The notes below the pieces were generated by a model. That model ran no database searches. It was not told the origin of the DNA and saw only the letters and a program-made list of their open reading frames with translations. Positions 1 to 5,292 of a stretch of DNA of 5,369 nt are shown piece after piece; the first letter of the stretch is position 1, and each line of letters starts with the position of its first letter. This DNA is from Candidatus Acidulodesulfobacterium acidiphilum (GTDB lineage: Bacteria; SZUA-79; Acidulodesulfobacterales; Acidulodesulfobacteraceae). A program made the position numbers and the translations under genes. The stretch lies in the NCBI GenBank assembly GCA_008534395.1, contig SHMQ01000060.1, forward strand, positions 1 through 5,369, in the 5' to 3' direction.

Positions 1-183
1 TTTTTTTGACTTGCTTCCGCTGCCTTTTTTTGCCTTTTTTGAAGTTTTTTTAGTCATAGCAGAATGCTTCATAAAATGGCCGCCCTGAAAAGCATATGCG
101 CTTGAGCCTGAAGCCGCGCCTATTCCAAAAGCAAATATCACAGCTAACACGGCGGTAAATATAATATTGTTAATTTTTTTCAC
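1..183 (-). CDS. Small secreted lysine-rich protein, 3' end beyond the window
   Basis: This open frame starts with GTG at 183 and runs 61 codons without a stop to the window edge, so the C-terminus is missing. The start is supported by a GGGGGTGA Shine-Dalgarno about 6 bases upstream. The N-terminus is a clear signal peptide: MKKINN, a hydrophobic core at about residues 7-23, then SSAYA with likely cleavage after Ala31. The mature part begins FQGGHF, contains Met and His (residues 36-43), and then becomes rich in Lys, Ser and Gly (residues 45-61, many KK pairs). I do not recognise a family. It follows the secreted rhodanese gene after 71 bases in the same direction and may share its transcript. 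The Lys-rich tail could be a low-complexity binding segment or the start of a longer protein. The reading frame and export signal are well supported; function is unknown. Confidence 0.65.
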   Translation of the reverse strand, partial: MKKINNIIFTAVLAVIFAFGIGAASGSSAYAFQGGHFMKHSAMTKKTSKKAKKGSGSKSKK

Positions 184-254
184 GAATTATCACCCCCTTA
201 TTTCTATCCAATTTTTTTTTGATTTTCATTTTTTAAAACGCAAAATTCATTTTA

Positions 255-779
255 TTAATGTACGAGCGGGAAGTTTCCAAATGCTATTTTATTTCTATGA
301 AGCAAGTCTATTTTTGGATTCCAAGACGACATGCCGAATCTTAATATTTTCACGTTATAGCCCATCGTCTTTAATAATGCCGCGGCCATTGACTCCCACT
401 GTCCCACGTAGCAAATGCTTATAATCGTCCTATGTTTTGGAAGCATTTTTAAATACTTAGGCGTGAAAAGAACCTGTAAAGGTATATTATGCGCTCCGGC
501 TATATGTCCCATTTTCACGAATGCAGCATGTTCTCTGACGTCTAACAGAAAATATTGTTTCGGATTATGTTCTACAATATATTCTTTATAAAGCACCGGC
601 GCTAAAATTTGAGGAACGCCGACTATTCCCACCGCATTAGGCTTTGAACTTACGTGATGAGGGTTCATCGCTTGATAAGCCTTTTGCGCCAACATTTGGT
701 TAAAATTTCCGGCATAAGAAACTGCCGCAGACGAAAGTAAAAAAATCACGCTCAAACTTAAAATAATAAACTTTTTCAT
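255..779 (-). CDS. Secreted single-domain rhodanese-like sulfurtransferase
   Basis: This 174-residue protein has a signal peptide (residues 1-23, hydrophobic core 4-18, cleavage probably after SYA) followed by one rhodanese domain at about 55-155. Family landmarks are LLDVRE (78-83), GHIAGAHNIP (91-100) and the active-site loop CYVGQWES with candidate persulfide Cys123, ahead of the closing helix and the GMSSW segment (149-153). Rhodaneses move sulfane sulfur from donors such as thiosulfate or persulfides onto their cysteine and then to an acceptor; this one should act in the periplasm or outside the cell. The ATG is preceded by GGAGG at 5 bases. It lies 68 bases after the DsrH-like gene and appears to have its own extended -10 promoter, so it can be expressed apart from the upstream operon. 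The tryptophan inside the active-site loop is uncommon. Donor and acceptor are unknown; the domain call is firm. Confidence 0.92.
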   Translation of the reverse strand: MKKFIILSLSVIFLLSSAAVSYAGNFNQMLAQKAYQAMNPHHVSSKPNAVGIVGVPQILAPVLYKEYIVEHNPKQYFLLDVREHAAFVKMGHIAGAHNIPLQVLFTPKYLKMLPKHRTIISICYVGQWESMAAALLKTMGYNVKILRFGMSSWNPKIDLLHRNKIAFGNFPLVH

Positions 780-793
780 AGTCTTACCTCCTT

Positions 794-810
794 TTCAATT
801 TTCAATTGAA
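794..810 (-). promoter_or_regulatory. AU-rich hairpin just upstream of the rhodanese ribosome binding site
   Basis: Read on the minus strand, TTCAATTGAAAATTGAA can fold as a 7-pair stem (TTCAATT with AATTGAA) with a GAA loop, ending two bases before GGAGG. The first ten bases are also a perfect palindrome and could bind a protein as DNA. The stem is weak and AT-only apart from one G-C pair. A role in translation or as an operator is inference. Confidence 0.25.
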
Positions 811-827
811 TTTATTCTTACAACTAT

Positions 828-836
828 ATTATAACA
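828..836 (-). promoter_or_regulatory. Extended -10 promoter for the rhodanese gene
   Basis: On the minus strand the sequence TGTTATAAT gives a consensus TATAAT (833-828) with the TG of an extended -10 element. The best -35 at 18 bases (TTGCTG) is poor, as extended -10 promoters allow. Transcription would start near 821, about 40 bases before the rhodanese ATG at 779. AT-rich DNA yields chance -10 matches, so this is a candidate only. Confidence 0.5.
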
Positions 837-847
837 TTATCTTCATA

Positions 848-1018
848 TCACCAGCAAAATATTTTATCGTATTTAAATACGTCCGCTATAAAACCGTCAT
901 AGTTTATTCCCGGTTCGTAAAGTCTGATAATTTTCGTATCGTAAGATTTGGAATGCAATTCCATAATTTCAGTTTCCGTTTTTGACGGTTCTCTTTTTAA
1001 AACATGAAGTATTTTCAT
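848..1018 (-). CDS. 56-residue DsrH/TusB-like mini-protein
   Basis: This short ORF runs from ATG at 1018 to TGA at 848-850, with GGAG 8 bases upstream of the start. It begins MKILHVLKREP and ends INYDGFIADVFKYDKIFCW. From memory, E. coli TusB begins MLHTLHRSP and ends IDYTDFVRLTVKHPSQMAW. The two 19-residue ends align without gaps and share I, Y, F, K and the terminal W, and both starts have LHxL..xP. TusB is about 95 residues, so roughly 40 central residues are absent here. TusB/DsrH is the third subunit of the TusBCD/DsrEFH sulfur-relay complex in the cytoplasm. This gene is third in a DsrE-, DsrF-, DsrH-like series, 29 bases after its partner, which supports the call. The only cysteine is Cys55. 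It could instead be an unrelated small conserved protein, but the coding status is good. Confidence 0.72.
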   Translation of the reverse strand: MKILHVLKREPSKTETEIMELHSKSYDTKIIRLYEPGINYDGFIADVFKYDKIFCW

Positions 1019-1047
1019 ATTTTATTCTCCGCAATAAATAATTAATA

Positions 1048-1320
1048 TTAATATGGTATAACTATATCGTATTCGAGCATTTTATCCGCCAGTTCTTCAT
1101 TAGAAATATATTCGAATTGATTATCCCTGCAATTTGTTAAAACTGGAAGTTCAAGCATATTTAGAACCATATCGAGATGCTTGTTTATAACCTTATTATC
1201 TTCAAGTTTTCTATCAAGAACGTATACTTCTACTTTATCGTCAAGGAGCGTTAACCCTCCCGACATTCTAAGCGCTTCGGCTTGTCTGTCGCGCGTAAAT
1301 ACAGCAATCTTTTTTGTCAT
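1048..1320 (-). CDS. DsrF/TusC-like small sulfur-relay protein
   Basis: This 90-residue cytoplasmic protein starts KKIAVFTRDRQAEALRMSGGLTLL in short blocks that fit the first strand and helix of the DsrE/DsrF fold, and ends LEYDIVIPY. From memory, E. coli TusC starts MKRIAFVFS and ends ANYDVILRF, so both ends and the position of the terminal aromatic residue agree. TusC is about 119 residues; this version is about 30 shorter. The single cysteine is Cys64 (TNCRDN). TusC/DsrF is usually a structural partner in the TusBCD/DsrEFH heterohexamer. The start has GGGGG 4 bases upstream, and the gene lies only 12 bases after the DsrE-like gene, so translation is probably coupled. Membership in the DsrE/DsrF superfamily is likely; assignment to the TusC branch rests on the ends and on gene order. 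Confidence 0.8.
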   Translation of the reverse strand: MTKKIAVFTRDRQAEALRMSGGLTLLDDKVEVYVLDRKLEDNKVINKHLDMVLNMLELPVLTNCRDNQFEYISNEELADKMLEYDIVIPY

Positions 1321-1332
1321 TTTTCCCCCATT

Positions 1333-1638
1333 TTAAAAAACCAGAAACCTGTCTTCGCTTGTCAATGAGTTTATTATACTTGCGTTTTCGTACTGGGAAG
1401 CATACAGGAAACCTTCTATCTTTTCATGTATGCTTCTTATGCTGCATGAATATTCGCAAAGCGAGACATCCGAACCGGCTTCTTTTAATTTTCCGACGAA
1501 ACCCGAATCGTTTAATAAATTGACTCCGTCGTCCATTATAAAACATTTCAATTCATATCCTGATTTTTTAGCGCTGTTTATGATTTTTTCTAAGTAATCT
1601 TTATATTTATCCGTCGTTATTAAAAGAGCAAGTTTCAT
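1333..1638 (-). CDS. DsrE/TusD-like sulfurtransferase subunit
   Basis: This 101-residue protein matches the DsrE/TusD layout: MKLALLITTDKY at the first strand, a helix at about 12-26, GYELKCFIMDDGV (27-39), then a cysteine motif SLCEYSC with Cys61 and Cys65, and the end SLTSEDRFLVF. In E. coli TusD, recalled from memory, the active Cys78 sits in ICVAAALRR and the protein ends SLTCDRVVQF. Cys61 aligns with Cys78, and Arg68 matches an Arg seven residues after it. Cys61 is therefore the probable persulfide-carrying residue that would accept sulfur from TusA. TusD is about 128 residues, so this is a shortened form. The start has GAGG 8 bases upstream. It is the first of three linked Dsr-like genes and follows the small membrane-protein gene after 71 bases. 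Confidence 0.85.
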   Translation of the reverse strand: MKLALLITTDKYKDYLEKIINSAKKSGYELKCFIMDDGVNLLNDSGFVGKLKEAGSDVSLCEYSCSIRSIHEKIEGFLYASQYENASIINSLTSEDRFLVF

Positions 1639-1709
1639 TTATAAATCCTCAATGTTATTATATTTTATATTCTTCGTAAAACTTGTTTCTACAACAAATT
1701 TAAAAACAA

Positions 1710-2006
1710 TTAATAATGAGGAGATACCCCGCTTTCCGTATCCTTAACCTCTTGCTGTCCGGATTTCAGCACATATTCCCTTATTAAAAGAAGAATTGCG
1801 CCTATAATCATGATTACCCCCCACAAGATAAAACTCTCTTTTATTCCTGCTATAGCTTCATTGGATAATTTACCTATAACCTTATCTTTATTTAAATAAG
1901 ATAAGAAAAATGAGGCATATATAGTAAATAATCCGTATAAAGCCAATAATGTTATTCCGCACCAGTTATGATTTTTTCTTTTTTTCATATTGTTAGCCGC
2001 AGCCAT
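1710..2006 (-). CDS. Small two-helix membrane protein of unknown function
   Basis: This 98-residue protein has a basic N-terminus (KKRK at 8-11), a first transmembrane helix at about 16-38, a short polar loop (39-57) and a second helix at about 59-75, followed by a charged tail. The positive N-terminus and the arginine after helix 2 suggest that both ends face the cytoplasm and the loop lies outside. Met1 is favoured over Met7 because AGGGAG lies 7 bases upstream of Met1 and nothing similar precedes Met7. It sits between the YeeE/YedE transporter (44 bases before it) and the DsrE-like gene, so it may be an accessory subunit of the transporter or a link between it and the relay proteins. That is inferred from position only; I recognise no domain. 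Confidence 0.8.
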   Translation of the reverse strand: MAAANNMKKRKNHNWCGITLLALYGLFTIYASFFLSYLNKDKVIGKLSNEAIAGIKESFILWGVIMIIGAILLLIREYVLKSGQQEVKDTESGVSPHY

Positions 2007-2050
2007 ATAAATTCTCCCTTAAAAGTAAAGATAAATTTAATACTTCATTT

Positions 2051-3229
2051 TTACCATATCGCCTGTTGAAATTTAAGAGCAAGATACATTCCTAAAACAA
2101 GGGTCGGCAAAAATAACATTCCCGCCCATGAAAACATTAAAAATCCAGACCATAAAGTACCTATATTGCATCCTAAAGCTATTCTTGCGCCTACGCCTGT
2201 AAAAATACCGCCGATAAAATTTTGAAGAAACATTATTTTTCTTTTCGGCACTCTCCATTTGAATTCACCGCCTAAAATAGCCGTAGTGGTGGCGCCGGCA
2301 AATGTGGTTATAACAAGCAATGTCATCGGAATTGCAACCGGCACTATCTGAAACCAGTTTGACGATATTTTGGGCAAAAACGATGCTTTATAATGCCCTA
2401 CAGCAGTATATAGATTTATGAAAGGTGCTAAAATGTAAGTATCAAAACTGCCGTAAGGAGTTGTTACGCCCATATAAGCAACTTTATGGACGGTAAAATA
2501 TGACGTTATAAAAACTATAACTGCAACCACGGCAAATAATATCCCGCCCAACCTCGGAGAATAAGCCTCTTTAAATTTCAACATATCCCACGTTATTATC
2601 GGCTCCTTATAGTTTACGCCGCGTTCTTTACTGATTTTGCCAAATCTCCTTTTGGTCAAATATAATCCCAAAATGAGAAATGTACCGCCGAAAATTAGAG
2701 CCACTACAAACGGTCCCCATACTGCGTTTCCAAACCATTCATGAGGAATATAGTCGGCAAGTCCCGGTTTTAAGCCAAGCCACGGTATAGTGTGTAAAAT
2801 CCAGTATAGAAAATTAGTCAGCGGGAATATTATGAATGCAAAGAATATTGTTCCTACCAGTATTCCGAATAATTGCATCCAGTTTTGCGTAAATCCCGAG
2901 CCTGCCCTGAATATTAATCCGCTCATGCATGCTCCGCATAGTCCTATGCCGAAACCAAACAAAAGCGAGCCGACTAAATCATACCATCCCGAAGGAAATA
3001 CGCCTTGGACTGCAGATTGTATCGGAACTATTCCTAACGATTCTATAATGCCGAAAGCAAGAATAGAAATTCCAAAAGCCAGCAATATACCTTCTAAGAT
3101 TTTTGTATCTCTTGCCATAAACATATTATTTGTTGCAAGCACGAAACACATTCTTCCCCTTTCGAGCGCAGCCCCGAAAATTAAGCCTGCGATACCTATT
3201 ATAGCGTATTCAAGAAAATAAGGATTCAT
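2051..3229 (-). CDS. YeeE/YedE family sulfur-compound transporter
   Basis: This 392-residue polytopic membrane protein has about nine hydrophobic helices, at roughly 8-30, 45-66, 83-107, 118-146, 170-192, 228-246, 293-318, 333-354 and 361-388. It carries the hallmark Gly/Cys motifs of the family: ERGRMCFV (Cys28), GLCGACMSG (Cys101, with an extra Cys98) and ALGCNIG (Cys354). In characterised YeeE (TsuA) proteins three such cysteines line the path that passes thiosulfate into the cell, working with the TusA-like partner YeeD (TsuB). YedE/FdhT relatives, which also pair with TusA-like proteins, are linked to selenium metabolism. The length is nearer to YedE (about 400) than to YeeE (about 350), so the substrate is open: thiosulfate, another sulfane-sulfur species or a selenium compound. 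TusA lies directly upstream. The start is preceded by GGGGGG at 10 bases. Confidence 0.93.
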   Translation of the reverse strand: MNPYFLEYAIIGIAGLIFGAALERGRMCFVLATNNMFMARDTKILEGILLAFGISILAFGIIESLGIVPIQSAVQGVFPSGWYDLVGSLLFGFGIGLCGACMSGLIFRAGSGFTQNWMQLFGILVGTIFFAFIIFPLTNFLYWILHTIPWLGLKPGLADYIPHEWFGNAVWGPFVVALIFGGTFLILGLYLTKRRFGKISKERGVNYKEPIITWDMLKFKEAYSPRLGGILFAVVAVIVFITSYFTVHKVAYMGVTTPYGSFDTYILAPFINLYTAVGHYKASFLPKISSNWFQIVPVAIPMTLLVITTFAGATTTAILGGEFKWRVPKRKIMFLQNFIGGIFTGVGARIALGCNIGTLWSGFLMFSWAGMLFLPTLVLGMYLALKFQQAIW

Positions 3230-3247
3230 AATTTACATACCCCCCTA

Positions 3248-3271
3248 TAGTTAAATTATAACTAGTTAAAT
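3248..3271. repeat. Paired 9-bp direct repeat and palindrome upstream of yeeE/yedE
   Basis: TAGTTAAAT occurs at 3248-3256 and 3263-3271, a 15-base period, in the gap between tusA and the transporter gene. The perfect palindrome TAACTAGTTA (3259-3268) overlaps the second copy, and a TATAAT lies on the minus strand at 3255-3260. Together these could mark an internal promoter with an operator, but no good -35 is visible and the DNA is very AT-rich. Confidence 0.25.
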
Positions 3272-3278
3272 ATTGAGC

Positions 3279-3539
3279 TTATGATGTTTTTTTAATTTTA
3301 ATGGTAAATTCACCAGGAGCAGTCTTTGTTACGCAGTAAGGATAATTTAACTTATTAAGCATGGACGGGAACGAATTCTCTACCGCCGCCGCATGGTCGG
3401 TATAAACCTCCAGCACCTGCCCCACTTTCATTTTGTTGAGCTTTTTATGAGCCATAGCTTCCGGAATAGGACATGTTTCGCCTAAAACGTCTAATGTTTC
3501 ATCCGGTTTTACGTTTTCTAAACTTTTTTCTTCCGCCAT
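3279..3539 (-). CDS. TusA/YeeD-family sulfur carrier protein
   Basis: This 86-residue cytoplasmic protein has the TusA signature LDVLGETCPIPEAM at 16-29, with Cys23 in the CPxP motif as the persulfide-bearing residue. A second cysteine (Cys69) lies near the C-terminal strands. Length and layout are normal for the family, with a short charged extension (1-14). TusA proteins accept sulfane sulfur from a desulfurase, rhodanese or transporter and pass it to DsrE/TusD-type partners; YeeD-type members work at the inner mouth of YeeE. Here both kinds of partner are in the same gene series: the YeeE/YedE gene is 49 bases downstream and the DsrE-like genes follow. A strong AGGAGGG lies 5 bases before the ATG. 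Family is certain; whether it is closer to TusA, YeeD (TsuB) or FdhU cannot be told by eye. Confidence 0.95.
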   Translation of the reverse strand: MAEEKSLENVKPDETLDVLGETCPIPEAMAHKKLNKMKVGQVLEVYTDHAAAVENSFPSMLNKLNYPYCVTKTAPGEFTIKIKKTS

Positions 3540-3578
3540 TTAAATCCCTCCTTTTAAGATATTAAATTAGAAATTAAA

Positions 3579-4562
3579 TTAAAAGCTTTCCTGCCAAATA
3601 GGTCCTTTATACGGGAAAAACTCTTTTCCTTTAGTTGCGCCGCTAATTTTGGTTACCGTTCCATCCCCGCTGTTTGCCGTCCAGACATCGCCATTATCGT
3701 CTATTAATATAAAATTAGGATTTTTCCCTGTCTTATATGTATTTAAAACCCTGCCCGAACGGCTTAACTTCACGACTTTATCGGCATATATACAGGCGAC
3801 GAACATGTTTCCGGTAGTGCTTAGCGCAATTCCGTAAGGCGCTCCTTTTATGTTAATTTTTTCTAAAATTTTACCGTTTTTATTAAATTTTAAAACGCTG
3901 TCGCTTAACCCGTTCGTAACATATATATTTCCTGCAGGACCTATAGCAATGCCTTCCGGTTTTCTTTGAGCATCAAATACTTTTATTATCTTTCCGCTTT
4001 TGTTTAATACGGTAACGGTGCCTTTGTTTGTGAAGTTCGTAACATATATTAAACCGTTATCGTTTAAAACTATACCGTATGGAGCTATCCCTGCATAAAA
4101 AATCTTTAAAACCGTAAGCGACGGGCTTAATTTCGTAACTGTCTTTGAATGTATGGATGTTACATAAATATTTCCATCGGGTCCAACGGCGATTCCTGCC
4201 GGAATAATTCCAACTTTTACTTTTTTAAGAATTTGACCTTTATTATTAAGCTTTACTACATTTCCTATGCCTGTCGATACATAAACATAGCCGGTTTTGC
4301 TGATAACAATTCCCGAAGGCGCCCAATCGGTATTAATATTTTTAATTAATTTACCGTTTTGGTTAAGTTCAATCACATTATTAAAACCGCTTATAGCGGC
4401 ATAAACATTATCTTTTTTGCCGACCGCAAGTCCATAAGGGGTAGTTCCTACCTTAAAATTCGACTCTGTCGCCGCATTTGCGCTATTATTAATATTTCCT
4501 GAATCGATTAAAAAAATAAACGATAAAAGTAAAAATAATGAAAATTGAAGAAGTTTTTTCAT
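3579..4562 (-). CDS. Secreted seven-repeat NHL/Vgb-like beta-propeller protein
   Basis: With the chosen ATG at 4562 the protein has 327 residues. It has a signal peptide (MKKLLQF, hydrophobic 7-19, cleavage near ANA, residues 28-30) and seven imperfect repeats of about 40 residues filling the rest. Each repeat follows the pattern P-x-G-I-A-hydrophobic, then DGNIYVT, then a strand of the VxKLNKxGKIL type. This is the pattern of NHL/virginiamycin B lyase-like propellers; seven repeats would close one seven-bladed ring. The protein ends with a short tail, YKGPIWQESF. The frame is open up to a TTG at 4625 and has another ATG at 4595. I prefer 4562 because it gives a compact signal peptide and a promoter-like pair covers the longer starts, but no clear ribosome site precedes any of them. 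A binding or scaffold role outside the membrane is likely; no catalytic residues can be assigned. It lies 39 bases before tusA in the same direction. Confidence 0.85.
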   Translation of the reverse strand: MKKLLQFSLFLLLSFIFLIDSGNINNSANAATESNFKVGTTPYGLAVGKKDNVYAAISGFNNVIELNQNGKLIKNINTDWAPSGIVISKTGYVYVSTGIGNVVKLNNKGQILKKVKVGIIPAGIAVGPDGNIYVTSIHSKTVTKLSPSLTVLKIFYAGIAPYGIVLNDNGLIYVTNFTNKGTVTVLNKSGKIIKVFDAQRKPEGIAIGPAGNIYVTNGLSDSVLKFNKNGKILEKINIKGAPYGIALSTTGNMFVACIYADKVVKLSRSGRVLNTYKTGKNPNFILIDDNGDVWTANSGDGTVTKISGATKGKEFFPYKGPIWQESF

Positions 4563-4596
4563 CAAGTTATTTAAATAATTTTTAACGTATTCCATA

Positions 4597-4625
4597 ATAA
4601 TAAATTTGTTGTCCGTTACTAACAA
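4597..4625 (-). promoter_or_regulatory. Candidate promoter for the propeller-tusA-yeeE operon
   Basis: On the minus strand TTGTTA (4625-4620) and TATTAT (4602-4597) are separated by 17 bases, giving 4/6 and 5/6 matches to the sigma-70 consensus. Transcription would begin near 4590, about 28 bases ahead of the ATG at 4562. This would exclude the TTG (4625) and ATG (4595) starts for this transcript. AT-rich background makes the call tentative. Confidence 0.4.
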
Positions 4626-4660
4626 TTTAACTTGTTTCGTAATTTATAACGATAAGATTT

Positions 4661-5248
4661 TTAATGCTTATTTTTAAAAATAGATTTAGAAATACCGTCA
4701 AACAACGGATCTGTATATCCAATTAAATCCTTTTGTATTATACTTTCCATTTTTAACTGAATTATCCTAATAACAGGCCCCATTATCAAAGACGATGCTA
4801 TTAATATATCCATATCCCTAAAAACACCCTCTTCAATTTTAGCTTTTATAAATTTTTTGATGTATTCAAAGGGCTTGGCTGAACATATCGGCAAAGCTTC
4901 GGGCAAAAAATCTTTATGTTTAGTGTAAAGCACATATTTCATAAGATGCGGCTCTTCATCCGTTAATTTAAATAACGTAAATATAATAGATTTTAACGCC
5001 TCTCGATCGTTGGGTGATTTTTCTACAGCCGATACTATTTTGTTTAAAAGAATCTCGATTGCGGTATCGTATAAAAACTGTGCAATCTTTTTTTTTGAAG
5101 AGAAATGATAATATATTGCGCCTGAGCTTAATCCTGTTCCTTTAGAAATATTTCTTATTCCGACATTGCTATAACCGTTTTCGGCAAAGCTTTCCATACA
5201 GTAATCAAATATCTTTTTTTTTGTTAATTCGGATACTTCTTTGCTCAT
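4661..5248 (-). CDS. TetR/AcrR family transcriptional regulator
   Basis: This 195-residue protein has a classic TetR N-terminal DNA-binding domain: helix 1 at about 8-24 (IFDYCMESFAENGY), then the helix-turn-helix IRNISKGTGLSSGAIYYHF at 31-49, followed by SSKKKI. The remainder (about 55-190) is the helical ligand-binding and dimerisation region, with no recognisable ligand signature; two cysteines (Cys17 and one near residue 122) are present. TetR proteins usually repress their own or adjacent genes until a small ligand binds. The gene is first in the minus-strand series, about 100 bases before the propeller start, and its own leader contains a palindrome well placed for autorepression. No good Shine-Dalgarno precedes the ATG, but the start fits the domain boundary. 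Control of the downstream sulfur operon is inferred from position. Confidence 0.93.
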   Translation of the reverse strand: MSKEVSELTKKKIFDYCMESFAENGYSNVGIRNISKGTGLSSGAIYYHFSSKKKIAQFLYDTAIEILLNKIVSAVEKSPNDREALKSIIFTLFKLTDEEPHLMKYVLYTKHKDFLPEALPICSAKPFEYIKKFIKAKIEEGVFRDMDILIASSLIMGPVIRIIQLKMESIIQKDLIGYTDPLFDGISKSIFKNKH

Positions 5249-5263
5249 GTTTATTAAAATTAA

Positions 5264-5277
5264 AAAGAACGTTCGTT
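5264..5277. promoter_or_regulatory. Putative TetR operator in the leader of the regulator gene
   Basis: AAAGAACGTTCGTT is an inverted repeat with a perfect 8-base core GAACGTTC and one mismatched pair in the 14 bases. It lies about 10-23 bases downstream of the predicted transcription start and 16 bases upstream of the regulator's ATG. Palindromes of this size beside a TetR gene are commonly the autoregulatory site. It is the only G/C-containing palindrome I noticed in this AT-rich leader. Confidence 0.5.
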
Positions 5278-5292
5278 ATGTTTTATATTTTT

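Noticed and set aside
184-254. T-rich stretch between the rhodanese and the secreted small protein as a terminator
   Set aside because: No stem with G/C pairs precedes a T run in the minus-strand direction; the homopolymers alone do not support a terminator.
167-424. Plus-strand 85-codon frame opposite the rhodanese
   Set aside because: It overlaps the rhodanese C-terminus and the AT-rich gap, has no convincing ribosome site, and its product looks like a shadow translation.
2073-2258. 61-codon minus-strand frame inside the transporter gene
   Set aside because: It is an out-of-frame overlap with the well-conserved C-terminal GCNIG region of the transporter; there is no evidence of a frameshift there.
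2790-3221. 143-codon plus-strand open frame
   Set aside because: It lies opposite the YeeE/YedE gene, whose conserved motifs make the minus strand the real coding strand; the plus-strand product is Pro/Asn/Ile-rich and lacks a family pattern.
3233-3238. ATG-TAA minimal start-stop just upstream of the transporter start
   Set aside because: The GGGGGG ribosome site is only one base from this ATG but ten from the real start, so initiation at the minimal ORF is unlikely; probably chance.
3561-3581. ATTAAATTA repeated twice with a 12-base period before tusA
   Set aside because: It is A/T only, and the second copy overlaps the stop codon of the propeller gene; not distinguishable from background composition.
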